Shown here: piece after piece, positions 8,984 to 17,190 of the stretch
Numbering within the stretch: the stretch's first letter is position 1
Layout: every line of letters begins with the position of its first letter
Source of the DNA: Candidatus Zhuqueibacterota bacterium
GTDB taxonomy: Bacteria; Zhuqueibacterota; Zhuqueibacteria; Residuimicrobiales; Oceaniaggregativiventaceae
NCBI GenBank assembly: GCA_014728115.1
Contig: WJME01000140.1
Span: forward strand, 1 to 33,759
Length of the DNA: 33,759 bases
Direction of reading: 5' to 3'
Translations under genes and position numbers: made by a program
The notes under the pieces: generated by a model
The model's input: the letters and a program-made list of their open reading frames with translations, nothing else
Told to the model about the DNA's origin: nothing
Databases searched by the model: none

Positions 8984-9874
8984 TCACCTTTTCCGGAAAA
9001 ACGATTCCCACTGTTTGAACAGGCACGGTGCCAGAAATGTGATAAAAAAACCGGTCAGACAATACCGAATCAGGCGCCAAAAGACGTATCCACTGGCCTC
9101 CGGGGATGGAAAAATGCTCCGTAATCCAAAGAGCAACAGGATGGTCAGAAAAAGAGAGACGATTAGACGCAGCCAAAACAGGGGTCTTGTCGGAGGTTTA
9201 TCAAAAGTACAGACGTTCTGATTCAACAGATATCCAAATCCTAGGCCGATCATAGACCCTGTGACAATCACGGCACGGGGATTAGGAAAGATCAAATACA
9301 GGCCGATAGGCACGAGAATGACCAACAGACTTTGGAAGAATAAAGTCTGCCTGGCCAGCCAGCGAGATAAGGGTTTTTCAAGAGGCCAATAAATCGACAA
9401 AAAAGCGACTCCCACGGCCCATCCGGCCAGGACGTCCGTAGGAAAGTGAACACCGAGATATATCCTGGATAACCCGATAAAAAAAACCAGCATGGTGATC
9501 AACAAAGTGATCTTTTGGTGACGGTACAGCAGGATCAAATAGCCTCCGATCGAGAGGGTCACCTGAGCATGGCCGGAGGGCAAGCCAAAACCAGAGGCCG
9601 GATGCAATTGCACGTCAGGGTCCCAGTAAAACGGTCTGGGTTGCCCGATGAGCTCTTTGAGGTCAAAGTTCAATAATCCGCTCAAGAGAACAACCAGTCC
9701 GATGCGGGCAGCGAGCTTTCTGTCAAAGCACCAATAGACAATGGGAAAAACAAGGAGATAAAATCCGCCGTTACCGAGGATCGTAATAGCATGAAAAAAG
9801 GCATCGAGTAAAGGATTCCGGAATTTTTGCATCCAATAAATGGTTTCCAGTCCCAGTTGCAATATAGGTTCCAT
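8984..9874 (-). CDS. PAP2-family integral membrane phosphatase
   Basis: A 296-residue membrane protein with about seven to eight hydrophobic segments. The three PAP2 phosphatase motifs are all present: K73..R80-P81 (KELIGQPRP), PSGH at 99-102, and S136-R137...H143...D147 (SRIYLGVHFPTD). These enzymes remove phosphate from lipid phosphates or diphosphates such as undecaprenyl diphosphate or phosphatidate. The C-terminal 140 residues add further membrane segments beyond the catalytic core, making it longer than minimal BacA-substitute PAP2 enzymes. No neighbour indicates the substrate. A tiny upstream reading frame (9906-9938) precedes it on the same strand. Confidence 0.88.
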   Translation of the reverse strand: MEPILQLGLETIYWMQKFRNPLLDAFFHAITILGNGGFYLLVFPIVYWCFDRKLAARIGLVVLLSGLLNFDLKELIGQPRPFYWDPDVQLHPASGFGLPSGHAQVTLSIGGYLILLYRHQKITLLITMLVFFIGLSRIYLGVHFPTDVLAGWAVGVAFLSIYWPLEKPLSRWLARQTLFFQSLLVILVPIGLYLIFPNPRAVIVTGSMIGLGFGYLLNQNVCTFDKPPTRPLFWLRLIVSLFLTILLLFGLRSIFPSPEASGYVFWRLIRYCLTGFFITFLAPCLFKQWESFFRKR

Positions 9875-9933
9875 GGCATTTCCACTCTAAAAAGTAGATA
9901 AAATATCACTGCTGTCCAAAAAAAATGAGAGTA

Positions 9934-9955
9934 GCCATATTTTCTCTTGTATTTA
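9934..9955 (-). repeat. 22-base exact duplicate, copy 1
   Basis: This 22-base stretch is identical to 26307-26328. On the minus strand it reads as a ribosome-site-like AAGAG followed by an ATG (9938-9936). Here the ATG opens a 10-codon frame MATLIFFGQQ ending at 9906, 31 bases before the PAP2 start. In the second copy the same ATG starts a full glycosidase gene. Confidence 0.6.
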
Positions 9956-10019
9956 CACGGTTTATATTATCCAAACTATCAGAAATAGGTCCCATTTTCC
10001 AACAGTTCCACGGAACCTG

Positions 10020-10260
10020 AAACGCAGAGTTCGCAATGGCAAAAAAAAAGGACGCAGAGCAAGACAAAATTCCAACCATCTTGTATTACTCGCATCATTA
10101 AACCCATTTTTGAGTGGGTGCTGTTTTTAAGAAATTTATTTAGCCAAAATATTTTAATAGTAGAGTCAGGGTACCGGATAACTGATGCATTCTGGCCTTT
10201 GGTTTTTGCATTATTCTTTCCTCTGCGACCTTTGGGTTTTCTCCGAGTCCTCTGCGTTTA
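10020..10260. repeat. long imperfect inverted repeat, copy D
   Basis: The left arm (about 10020-10065) carries AAACGCAGAG and GGACGCAGAGCAAGA. The right arm (about 10214-10260), in reverse complement, carries AAACGCAGAG and GGTCGCAGAGGAAAGA at the same spacing. The arms are about 46 bases long and flank about 150 bases of AT-rich sequence. CGCAGAG-type arms like these recur in many environmental bacterial genomes as a dispersed non-coding repeat (general knowledge). It directly abuts the phosphatase relic at 10302. Confidence 0.65.
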
Positions 10261-10301
10261 TTGTTTTTCTCTATTTTGGACAAGAGTGATCAAATATATA
10301 A

Positions 10302-10580
10302 AGTAAATTCATCAATGACAACCCCTTTACAAAAGGATTCAAATTGGGGTGGACAACCGGCGGGCACACGGCGATCGATGTGCCTCTTTATGCATATGGC
10401 CCCGGGGCGGAACATTTTACCGGTAGCATGGATAACACAGATATCGGCAAACGCATTGCAGAATTGCTGGGAATCGAACCGTTTCCCGTGAAAAAAACAA
10501 ACCAGCAGGCAGGGATCAGGGGGTTTAAAAAAAAAGGAGGACGGTATAACAGTCCTCCTTTTCGACTGGGTGTTATTTAA
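10302..10580 (+). pseudogene. C-terminal relic of an alkaline phosphatase
   Basis: The frame opens after a TAA at 10299-10301 with no ATG start. From about 10335 it encodes KGFKLGWTTGGHTAIDVPLY, then AYGPGAEHF, then MDNTDIGKRIAELLGI. This is the characteristic end of PhoA-type alkaline phosphatases: the His in GGHT corresponds to a zinc ligand, and the GPGA...DNT..I segment closes the domain. Roughly 400 upstream residues, including the phosphorylated serine and most metal ligands, are missing. After about 10490 the frame is unlike the family and runs through the terminator of the neighbouring gene to a TAA at 10578-10580. The break coincides with the right arm of repeat D, suggesting a deletion or rearrangement at the repeat (inference). 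Confidence 0.8.
10532..10562 (-). terminator. rho-independent terminator of the FlgD-domain protein gene
   Basis: AAAAGGAGGAC (10532-10542) and GTCCTCCTTTT (10552-10562) form a perfect 11-base stem. Read on the minus strand, the stem is followed by a T-run (the A-run at 10527-10534 on the plus strand). It begins about 10 bases after the stop of the gene at 10573. Confidence 0.9.
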
Positions 10581-12465
10581 ATTTGATCATCTTTTTAAAC
10601 TCTTTAAAATCTCCGGCACTCAGGCCATAGATAAACGCGCCTGAGGCCATCTCGCGGCCTTTATCGTCCAACCCATCCCAGGTGACCTGATAAAATCCGG
10701 GTTTGAGATCCTTGTCGATGAGGGTCCGAACGCGTTGCCCGATCAGGTTATAGATCACCAGCGTGACAGGGCCTTCAAAATGCTGCGGAACCTGAAAACG
10801 AATTTCAGTGCTGGGATTAAAGGGGTTGGGGTAATTTTGATCCAGAGCAAAATCCGCAGGCGCGCTTGACAGGACCTCGATCACCGGTGAGAATTCAAAG
10901 GCACCGTCTGTATCGATCTGTTTTAACCGGTAAAACCGTTTCTCGCTTTGAATTCTTTCATCATCCACAAACTGATAATTTTGCGTTTTGGTCGTGGTAC
11001 CGGCACCACGCACAAACCCGATGGTTTCCCAATTTTTATCCCCCAGATGACGATGAATTTCAAAGCCATAATTTTTTGATTCCGACTTTGTCGTCCATTC
11101 GAGTTCGACCCGTCCGCCGTTCATCGCGGCTTTAAAAGAGGCCAACTCTACGGGAATAACAAAGGTGCGTTCAGTGGTGGACACGGCCAGCGGAGTCTGA
11201 AAGTGATTGACCAGGGCAGGTACCCCAGCGACGGTATGAGCCGGACCGAGATAATACATGGTCGTTTTTACTCCAAACGTTCCCACGATCGGATCAGGAG
11301 GATCTGCGATCGAGGTCACCTGGACGCCGCTTTCTCCAAACGCCCGCAAATCTCCGGTGTCATTAAAGTTGATGGTATTATCATCACGATAAAAGAGCTC
11401 CTGGATTTTACCGATATCCGGCATATCCACGATGGTCGTCACTCCACCGGTACTGCTGCGTACCATAAACCAATTGATCCCCGGGACGTTCAAGGTTTTG
11501 ACCGGTGAATCACCGAGACCATCGACGGTAATTCCGCCGGGATTATATTCGCTGAAAAATTTGCCCCCAATCATTTCGATATTAAAATCCATGGATTGGC
11601 GCAAGACTTCCATACCCAGATTGGTTTGCAGATTTCTCCCATCGGTATCGATCGTGGAATAAAAAGGATAAAAAACTTCTTCAAAAATGACTTGATCAGG
11701 AATCAGAGTGCCCAGGAGTTTGATAGAGAAAACAACGCGTCTTAACACCCGAACCGGGCCCGCCTTGTAGGTGAGAACAGGATTTGTCAGAGCTGTCTCT
11801 TCATTTTCAGTATAGTTGATGCCTCCTAAAAGAGAGCCGCTGAATCGTATCTTCCAGCGATCCATAATATCCACACCATTTCCGCCCACAGAGGGTTGAA
11901 GGGCGAGATAATCGGGTATCGCTTTGAGATTGTGTCCAAAGATATAGCTGGAGCCTTTGACCGTATCATTGGCAGCAGGGGCGGTGGCAGGGGTATATTG
12001 CATATAGACCGGACGACTGGCATCCGGTGTGAGGGTAGATGAACGGTATACATAGACGTAATTCTTCAAGGCAGGCGTGACGGCATTGTCCTGCGCTTTG
12101 ATTTGATATCTCACATAGGTATTGGACTCGGCATCTGCGATCCATTGAAAATCTGCAACACTGTCTCCCATATCTGATGATAAAAAACAAATTTCATCAC
12201 TGGCATCCAAAACACCATTCTTGGGACCATAAAAGGTTGTGCCATCTTTTTCATCTATTTGAAATGTGATTTGTCTCCAGACACCCCCTTTATAGGCATA
12301 CACGAAAATCTCACTTGTCGACACCCCAACAAATTGCGGCAGTGCACTGCCCTGAACGATGACAGGATCATAGGGACGTGCATTGCTTTGCAGGGTCAGG
12401 CCGAAAAGTAGGATGATCATGAGGAATGTTTTGACAGTTGCTGCATAATCGTAAACGTTGTTCAT
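10573..12465 (-). CDS. secreted protein with C-terminal FlgD-like sorting/anchor domain
   Basis: A 630-residue exported protein. The start at 12465 has GAGGAGGGG upstream and gives a signal peptide with core TFLMIILLFGLTL. The first 430 or so residues are beta-rich and not recognised; they contain repeated references to a possible substrate-binding fold but no catalytic motif. A fibronectin-like segment follows (VELEWTTKSESKNYGFEI, then FYRLKQIDTDG), then a FlgD-like C-terminal module starting near LDQNYPNPFNPSTEIRF and ending GLSAGDFKEFKKMIKFK. Such tails mark surface or type IX-like secreted proteins in KSB1, Calditrichota and Ignavibacteria (general knowledge). A candidate sigma-54 promoter and dyad lie about 100 bases upstream. 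The function of the main domain is unknown. Confidence 0.85.
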   Translation of the reverse strand: MNNVYDYAATVKTFLMIILLFGLTLQSNARPYDPVIVQGSALPQFVGVSTSEIFVYAYKGGVWRQITFQIDEKDGTTFYGPKNGVLDASDEICFLSSDMGDSVADFQWIADAESNTYVRYQIKAQDNAVTPALKNYVYVYRSSTLTPDASRPVYMQYTPATAPAANDTVKGSSYIFGHNLKAIPDYLALQPSVGGNGVDIMDRWKIRFSGSLLGGINYTENEETALTNPVLTYKAGPVRVLRRVVFSIKLLGTLIPDQVIFEEVFYPFYSTIDTDGRNLQTNLGMEVLRQSMDFNIEMIGGKFFSEYNPGGITVDGLGDSPVKTLNVPGINWFMVRSSTGGVTTIVDMPDIGKIQELFYRDDNTINFNDTGDLRAFGESGVQVTSIADPPDPIVGTFGVKTTMYYLGPAHTVAGVPALVNHFQTPLAVSTTERTFVIPVELASFKAAMNGGRVELEWTTKSESKNYGFEIHRHLGDKNWETIGFVRGAGTTTKTQNYQFVDDERIQSEKRFYRLKQIDTDGAFEFSPVIEVLSSAPADFALDQNYPNPFNPSTEIRFQVPQHFEGPVTLVIYNLIGQRVRTLIDKDLKPGFYQVTWDGLDDKGREMASGAFIYGLSAGDFKEFKKMIKFK

Positions 12466-12541
12466 AGAGATACCCCTCCTCATGGGAAGCCTATTAAGCG
12501 TTCGAATTCTCTTCATTCGAAACAAAACTGCTCTCCTACCT

Positions 12542-12560
12542 GGATAATATTCCATTATCC
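12542..12560. promoter_or_regulatory. 7-5-7 dyad at the predicted transcription start
   Basis: GGATAAT (12542-12548) and ATTATCC (12554-12560) are exact reverse complements around a 5-base spacer. The dyad is centred within a few bases of the start site predicted from the sigma-54-like element at 12564-12580, so it could act as an operator or as a 5'-end stem in the transcript. Confidence 0.35.
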
Positions 12561-12563
12561 TGT

Positions 12564-12580
12564 TGCATGATCTATGCCAA
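12564..12580 (-). promoter_or_regulatory. candidate sigma-54 (-24/-12) promoter
   Basis: The minus strand reads TTGGCATAGATCATGCA, which keeps the essential GG and GC with exactly 10 bases between them. It differs from the consensus TTGGCAC-N5-TTGCA at only two positions. It lies 100 bases upstream of the ATG at 12465. No sigma-54 activator gene is visible in this window, so the call rests on the motif alone. Confidence 0.4.
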
Positions 12581-12745
12581 ATAAAACTCAAAATCTACCT
12601 GTTGCGTGAAATATCACTCAAAGAACAATAAAGGATTAATGTGTTATTTTTAAACCAGTTATTTTTAATATACAATAATCAATTATTAGACACAATAATT
12701 TTTTATTGATTCAGCTTGCCTCATTTGATTCATTTTGAAACAATC

Positions 12746-14215
12746 TTATACAAAATTGTTTTTGAATTGAACATAGAGGTCATTCCAATCCTCTGTATTT
12801 TGAGGAGAGTATTCTCTGAGATCGAACGACCGGCGTATCAGCTCTCTTCCCTCTTGCAGCGAAGAGACCATCCCCATCCCCATCGCCTGGGTCATGACAT
12901 TACCCAGGGCCGTGGCCTCCACAGGCCCTGCGACAACGGGTAATCCGGTGGCGTCGGCGACAAACTGGTTCAGCAAGTCGTTTTGTGATCCCCCACCGAC
13001 AATATGCAACACATCGATAGACACATTGCTGGCCACATTGAGCTGATCGATGATGAATCGATATTTCAGGGCAAGACTTTCCAGGATACAGCGGGCCAAT
13101 TCGCCCTTGGAGCCTGGCACGGATTGTCCTGTCTCGCGACAATATTCAAATATGGCCTGAGGCATATCCGGAGGATTCAGAAACCTGGAATCATCCGGAT
13201 CGATAATCGCGATAAACGGGCGTGCCTTTTTGGCGAGTTCGACGATCTCTGCATAATCGAGTTTCTCACCTTGCTTGATCCAGCTGGCACGGGTTTGCTG
13301 TAAAAGCCAGAGTCCCATAATATTGCGCAAAAATCGAATCGTACGATCGACTCCGCCCTCATTGGTAAAATTCCCTGCCAAAGAGTTTGCGTTGATGATG
13401 GGTTCCTTGATCTCGACCCCCATGAGCGACCAGGTGCCTGAGCTCAGGTAAGCCCAGTTTTCCCCTTTGGCGGGGACCGCGGCAACAGCACTCGCCGTGT
13501 CATGACTGGCCGGTGCGATAATGGGGACAGCAGGCATATCGACTTGAGCTTGAATCGAAGGCAAGAGCGATCCGATTTTCGTACCCGGCTGAACAATGGG
13601 AGCCATAATGTCCACGGGCAACCCGAGTTTGGCAAAGATTTCCGGCTCCCACTTGCGGGTTTTTGCATTCATGAGCTGTGAAGTGGAGGCAATGGTATAT
13701 TCGGAGACTTTCTGACCTGTGAGTAAAAAATGAAACAGATCGGGCATAAACATCAAGCGCTGACTGATATCCAACCAGGGATGATTCTGTCTCACCATGC
13801 TAAACAGCTGGAAAACCGAATTGAACTGCAAAAATTGTATACCCGAGGCAGCATAGAGTTCATCTTTGGGCATCAATCCGAATGCGATATCCATGATCCC
13901 ATCGGTACGGGAATCACGATACGCATAAGGATGGCCGACAAGAGCATCCGAACGACCAATCAGGCCAAAGTCGACTCCCCAGGTATCCACACCAATGGCC
14001 TCGATTTGCCGGCCACTTTTGGCCACAGCTCCGAGGCCTTTTTTAATCTCATAAAACAGGCCAGGCAAATCCCAATACAAATGGCCCAGCATATTGACGA
14101 GCCGGTTTTCGAATCTGTGTACGGGTTGAAGTTTGATCCGATCCGAAACCGTGGCCTTGATCACACGCCCGCTTTCAGCTCCCAGATCGATGGCTATAAA
14201 AGATTTGCCTTGCAC
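12746..14215 (-). CDS. rhaB: rhamnulokinase (FGGY family)
   Basis: A 489-residue cytoplasmic sugar kinase that phosphorylates L-rhamnulose to L-rhamnulose 1-phosphate with ATP. The FGGY N-domain starts FIAIDLGAESGRV (residues 5-18). DTWGVDFGL (77-85) and the catalytic Asp D239 in ASHDTASAVAAVPA match RhaB. The C-domain has the ATP-binding IVGGGSQNDLLNQFVAD. The start is GTG at 14215, placed 5 bases after AGGGAGG; the longer frame from a TTG at 14248 would put this site inside the gene. Rhamnose isomerase and the aldolase are not adjacent, so the pathway must be completed elsewhere. The two rhamnosidase genes at 26326-33759 fit its role. A 13-base palindrome lies upstream at 14298-14310. Confidence 0.92.
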   Translation of the reverse strand: MQGKSFIAIDLGAESGRVIKATVSDRIKLQPVHRFENRLVNMLGHLYWDLPGLFYEIKKGLGAVAKSGRQIEAIGVDTWGVDFGLIGRSDALVGHPYAYRDSRTDGIMDIAFGLMPKDELYAASGIQFLQFNSVFQLFSMVRQNHPWLDISQRLMFMPDLFHFLLTGQKVSEYTIASTSQLMNAKTRKWEPEIFAKLGLPVDIMAPIVQPGTKIGSLLPSIQAQVDMPAVPIIAPASHDTASAVAAVPAKGENWAYLSSGTWSLMGVEIKEPIINANSLAGNFTNEGGVDRTIRFLRNIMGLWLLQQTRASWIKQGEKLDYAEIVELAKKARPFIAIIDPDDSRFLNPPDMPQAIFEYCRETGQSVPGSKGELARCILESLALKYRFIIDQLNVASNVSIDVLHIVGGGSQNDLLNQFVADATGLPVVAGPVEATALGNVMTQAMGMGMVSSLQEGRELIRRSFDLREYSPQNTEDWNDLYVQFKNNFV

Positions 14216-14248
14216 ATCGGCCTCCCTTGTATTCAAAGTGTGAATCAA

Positions 14249-14572
14249 TCTTGTTCAAAATATAATAAAGCCGCTGATAATACTCACACAAAGCCGTAAA
14301 GCGTCGCTTTTGTGATTGCAAACTGATTTATTCAAACCTTTTTGGCGGATGGTTATACAAAGTATTTTGTAACAGAACACTATATCAGCTTTAACCGCTT
14401 TTTCTCAGCGTCCTGGCGACTTGCACTCAATGATTGTTGCCAAGTGCACCCTTTAGCTTTTTGCCGATACATTTCAGTGACGCGTTTGTTTCCAATATAA
14501 AAAGATCCGGTTCACCCCATGTCGTCGTGGCTCGAGGGCCACCGCATTTTGGAATGCACGATATGGGATTCG
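14249..14572. other. gene-free spacer upstream of rhamnulokinase
   Basis: No credible gene. It should hold the rhamnulokinase promoter and the 3' end of the thioredoxin-like gene. The palindrome AAAGCG-T-CGCTTT (14298-14310) is the clearest structure. Weaker pairs are TGCACT...AGTGCA near 14425-14455 and GTGGC...GCCAC near 14527-14542, neither with a T-run that would make a convincing terminator. Confidence 0.5.
14298..14310. promoter_or_regulatory. 13-base palindrome upstream of rhamnulokinase
   Basis: AAAGCG and CGCTTT are exact reverse complements around one central T. It is about 83 bases upstream of the GTG at 14215, a suitable place for a sugar-responsive repressor or activator site. 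No regulator gene is nearby to pair with it. Confidence 0.3.
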
Positions 14573-15742
14573 TTATTGGGCGATCAGCTCTTTGACTCCC
14601 TGGTTCAGTTTTTCTTCAGAAGATTCTCCCGAGCCAATGGCATACATGCGCACAATACCTTGCCTGTCGATCAGTACCATATGGGGAATACCCGAGACCC
14701 CATAGGCCATGCTGTTCTGCAATCCGTTTTGCTGGTCAGCGATGGCATAAGGAAAAGGAATGTCGTGAGCCTTTTTGAATTCTTTTATGAGTTCGGCTTC
14801 TCTTTCCGGCGCGATATCTTTTTCCTGATAACCCAGCTGATTGAAAAATCCGTAATATCGGGTGACCCCGATAATTTCGAATCCCTGATCGTGATACTCT
14901 TTATAGAGTGACAAAAGATGCGGGAACATGGCCCGGCAAGGGCCGCACCAGGGTGCCCAAAAGTCCAGCAAGACCACCTTACCTTTCAATGCCTCCAGCG
15001 TCAGAGGATCGGAATCGATCCATAAATCCGTATTCAGAGACGGAGCAGGCTGGCCGATCGCATCGAATAAATTCTGTTTGGCAAGAATTCTTCCCATGGC
15101 TTGCTGGTCCTGGCCATACATCTCTTTCAAGGTATCCAACCATTTTTCTGCAGCGTCTTTCTGATTGACTTCCCACAACAGTTCAGCACGGTCCAGTGCC
15201 AACCGAAGTGTTTTTTCAGCCGGAAGTTTGGCAAGGGCTTCGTCTGCAATCGCCAGGGCACCTTCATAATCATTCAGGTTTCGATACCCGTGAAACAGAT
15301 AATAATAGTACTGATCCGCTTTTTCAGGATCTGTTTGCAAGAGATGATCACGAAGCAGTTTTTCAGCTTTGAAGATCTGATTTTGCACCCAATACGTTTC
15401 AAAAAGCATGACCAGGGCCTCACGGGAAGTATCGACCTCGATAAGCCTTTCGAGTACGTTAATGGCGGAATCGAGTTTGCCGGCAGTGTAATACAGTTTC
15501 GCTGCAGCAAAAAGATCATCCTCGGGAACCCTTTGCGGATCCAGTTCCTCCACAAACTCGAGTGCGAGTTTTTTTTGTACTGACTTTAGACTGTCAAAAT
15601 TACTTGTGCCGGTTGTTTGACTCTTGATCACCAGGCTATCAACTTTTGCTGCCTTTTGTTGCAAATTTGCTTCAGGGCTCTCCCCACATCCCATCATTAC
15701 AGCAATCACTAAAAATCCGAATAGAATATAACTGAATTTCAT
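14573..15742 (-). CDS. TlpA/ResA-like thioredoxin lipoprotein with TPR-like region
   Basis: A 389-residue exported protein. The N-terminus MKFSYILFGFLVIAVMMGCG is a lipoprotein signal with C19 as the likely lipidated residue. Residues about 30-220 are alpha-helical and TPR-like (repeated FAAAKLYYTAGKLDSAINVL-type helices). A TlpA-type thioredoxin domain follows, with the active site WCGPC at 265-269 after VVLLDFWAP, and the cis-proline loop GVSGIPHMVLID. It probably reduces or isomerises disulfides in the periplasm. The start has GAGG upstream. Proteins with this helical-plus-TlpA layout are common in Bacteroidota-related lineages. The partner protein is unknown. Confidence 0.88.
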   Translation of the reverse strand: MKFSYILFGFLVIAVMMGCGESPEANLQQKAAKVDSLVIKSQTTGTSNFDSLKSVQKKLALEFVEELDPQRVPEDDLFAAAKLYYTAGKLDSAINVLERLIEVDTSREALVMLFETYWVQNQIFKAEKLLRDHLLQTDPEKADQYYYYLFHGYRNLNDYEGALAIADEALAKLPAEKTLRLALDRAELLWEVNQKDAAEKWLDTLKEMYGQDQQAMGRILAKQNLFDAIGQPAPSLNTDLWIDSDPLTLEALKGKVVLLDFWAPWCGPCRAMFPHLLSLYKEYHDQGFEIIGVTRYYGFFNQLGYQEKDIAPEREAELIKEFKKAHDIPFPYAIADQQNGLQNSMAYGVSGIPHMVLIDRQGIVRMYAIGSGESSEEKLNQGVKELIAQ

Positions 15743-16077
15743 TGCTAGTCCTCACCACGTTATGAGCCTCTGAGGGTTTGTTGCAAAAGCTCTTTATGAA
15801 ATAAACAGTGTGAATTTTTAAATTAGAACAGGTCAAAATTTATATCATCTCTTTCTCCTTTATGATTTACACACGCATAGTCGCCAGGAAAAGTCTTTTT
15901 AATACGTTCTCAATCTGAAACCTATTTTTTTGCGGTTTTGCGCCCTGACGAGAGGCTTTTCAACGATTTTATTATTTCTCAATTCTGAACAACAATAACC
16001 TAATATAAAAACAAAAATCAGAGGATCAAATGGAAAACGAAAAAATATGGATACCGAGCATAGACAGCGACACCAGA
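15743..16077. other. gene-free spacer between Mrp ATPase and thioredoxin lipoprotein genes
   Basis: AT-rich stretch of 335 bases with no convincing gene. It should hold the promoter of the lipoprotein gene (start 15742) and the 3' end of the Mrp gene (stop 16078). A 24-codon plus-strand frame at 16030-16104 has GAGG upstream, but it overlaps the end of the Mrp gene and shows no recognisable features. No clear terminator was found. Confidence 0.5.
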
Positions 16078-17013
16078 TCATTCAGACGGGGACGAGTCCG
16101 GTAGGTTATGCTCTTTGTCGGTACTTTGAGGTTTAATATTTTGCAACAACCTGTCCGTGATCTCTTCAAAGGCTCTTGCCGACTGAGATTTTCCATAAAA
16201 ATAGACAAAGGGTTTTCCTTCATCACTGGCCTCGACGATATCCTTTTCAAGGGGGATACGGCCCAGAAAAGGGACATTCATCTCTGAGGCCATGGATTCG
16301 CCTCCGCCTGTCTTGAAAATATCGACGGTTTTGCCGCAATGGGGACACACAAACCCGCTCATATTTTCAACCACACCGAGCACCGGCAGATTCAGTTTTT
16401 CACAAAACCGCACCGAACGTCTCACATCCGAGATAGAGATCTCCTGAGGTGTCGTCACAATGATGGCGCCGTCGAGTTTGTCAATGGTTTGGACCACTGA
16501 CAAGGGTTCGTCACCGGTTCCCGGCGGGCTATCGAGGATCATGAAATCGAGATCACCCCATTTCACATCTTTGACAAGTTGTTTAATCGCCCCCATTTTC
16601 ATGGGACCACGCCAGATCACCGCATCATCGGCTCCCTTGAGCAATAATCCAAGCGACATGACCAGGAGATGATCGCCGAATCCCAGGGGAATGATTTTGT
16701 TCTGTTTATCCAGTTCAATGGCTTTACCCTCCAATCCCATGAGTTTGGGGATACTGGGCCCATGAAAGTCGATATCTATCAATCCGGTTTTATGGCCGGA
16801 CAAAGATAATAGAGTCGCCAGATTCGCAGCGATCGTGGATTTGCCCACTCCGCCTTTTCCCGACATGACGAGAATTTTATGTTTTATTCGACTCAAGGTT
16901 CTTTCGAGTTCGACCTTTTCGAGCTGTTCATCAAATTGTTGACTATTCTGCAATAGAGCCTCCAAGAATTTAGAGTGAATGTTTGGATAATGAGAAAATA
17001 CAAACTTTAACAT
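16078..17013 (-). CDS. Mrp/NBP35-family P-loop ATPase, iron-sulfur carrier
   Basis: A 311-residue ATPase of the Mrp/ApbC family that carries and delivers iron-sulfur clusters to target proteins. The deviant Walker A GKGGVGKS is at 52-59. The Mrp segment DSPPGTGDEPLSVVQ is near 161-175, and the conserved CxxC (C223, C226 in FVCPHCGK) would bind a bridging cluster between two subunits. The usual N-terminal MIP18/DUF59 domain is missing: only about 45 helical residues precede the P-loop. The ATG at 17013 was chosen; no good ribosome site is visible, and a TTG four codons upstream is possible. It is divergent from the zinc-ribbon gene at 17191, with a shared 177-base promoter region. The family call is secure, the target proteins unknown. 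Confidence 0.9.
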   Translation of the reverse strand: MLKFVFSHYPNIHSKFLEALLQNSQQFDEQLEKVELERTLSRIKHKILVMSGKGGVGKSTIAANLATLLSLSGHKTGLIDIDFHGPSIPKLMGLEGKAIELDKQNKIIPLGFGDHLLVMSLGLLLKGADDAVIWRGPMKMGAIKQLVKDVKWGDLDFMILDSPPGTGDEPLSVVQTIDKLDGAIIVTTPQEISISDVRRSVRFCEKLNLPVLGVVENMSGFVCPHCGKTVDIFKTGGGESMASEMNVPFLGRIPLEKDIVEASDEGKPFVYFYGKSQSARAFEEITDRLLQNIKPQSTDKEHNLPDSSPSE

Positions 17014-17190
17014 TTTATGCAACAAAAATCTGGAAACCTACAGCTATGTATTTATTTATGCTTCATTTGGAACCATTTTTCATTCACAGTGTTTTAATCA
17101 AAGGGACATTTGATATTTATAAAAAGACTTTGTTTTCATGATTTTTTTTCTTAATTTAAGCGTCGTGATAAATAATGTGAGGGACCCTAT

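Larger units (their letters stand above)
9875..10301. other. gene-free spacer holding a short duplicated sequence and inverted repeat D
   Basis: No credible gene lies here. The stretch holds a 22-base sequence (9934-9955) repeated exactly at 26307-26328, the long inverted repeat copy D (10020-10260), and a small hairpin ACCCA...TGGGT near 10102-10119. Open frames such as the one starting at 10118 are AT-rich, begin without a ribosome site and show no recognisable protein. Confidence 0.6.

Noticed and set aside
12737..12760. AAACAAT...ATTGTTT hairpin at the rhamnulokinase stop
   Set aside because: It is AT-only apart from two pairs, has a 10-base loop and overlaps the end of the coding region; not convincing as a terminator.
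16030..16104. 24-codon plus-strand frame MENEKIWIPSIDSD... with GAGG upstream
   Set aside because: It overlaps the 3' end of the Mrp gene in antisense and shows no domain or conservation evidence; a ribosome-site match of this size is common by chance.
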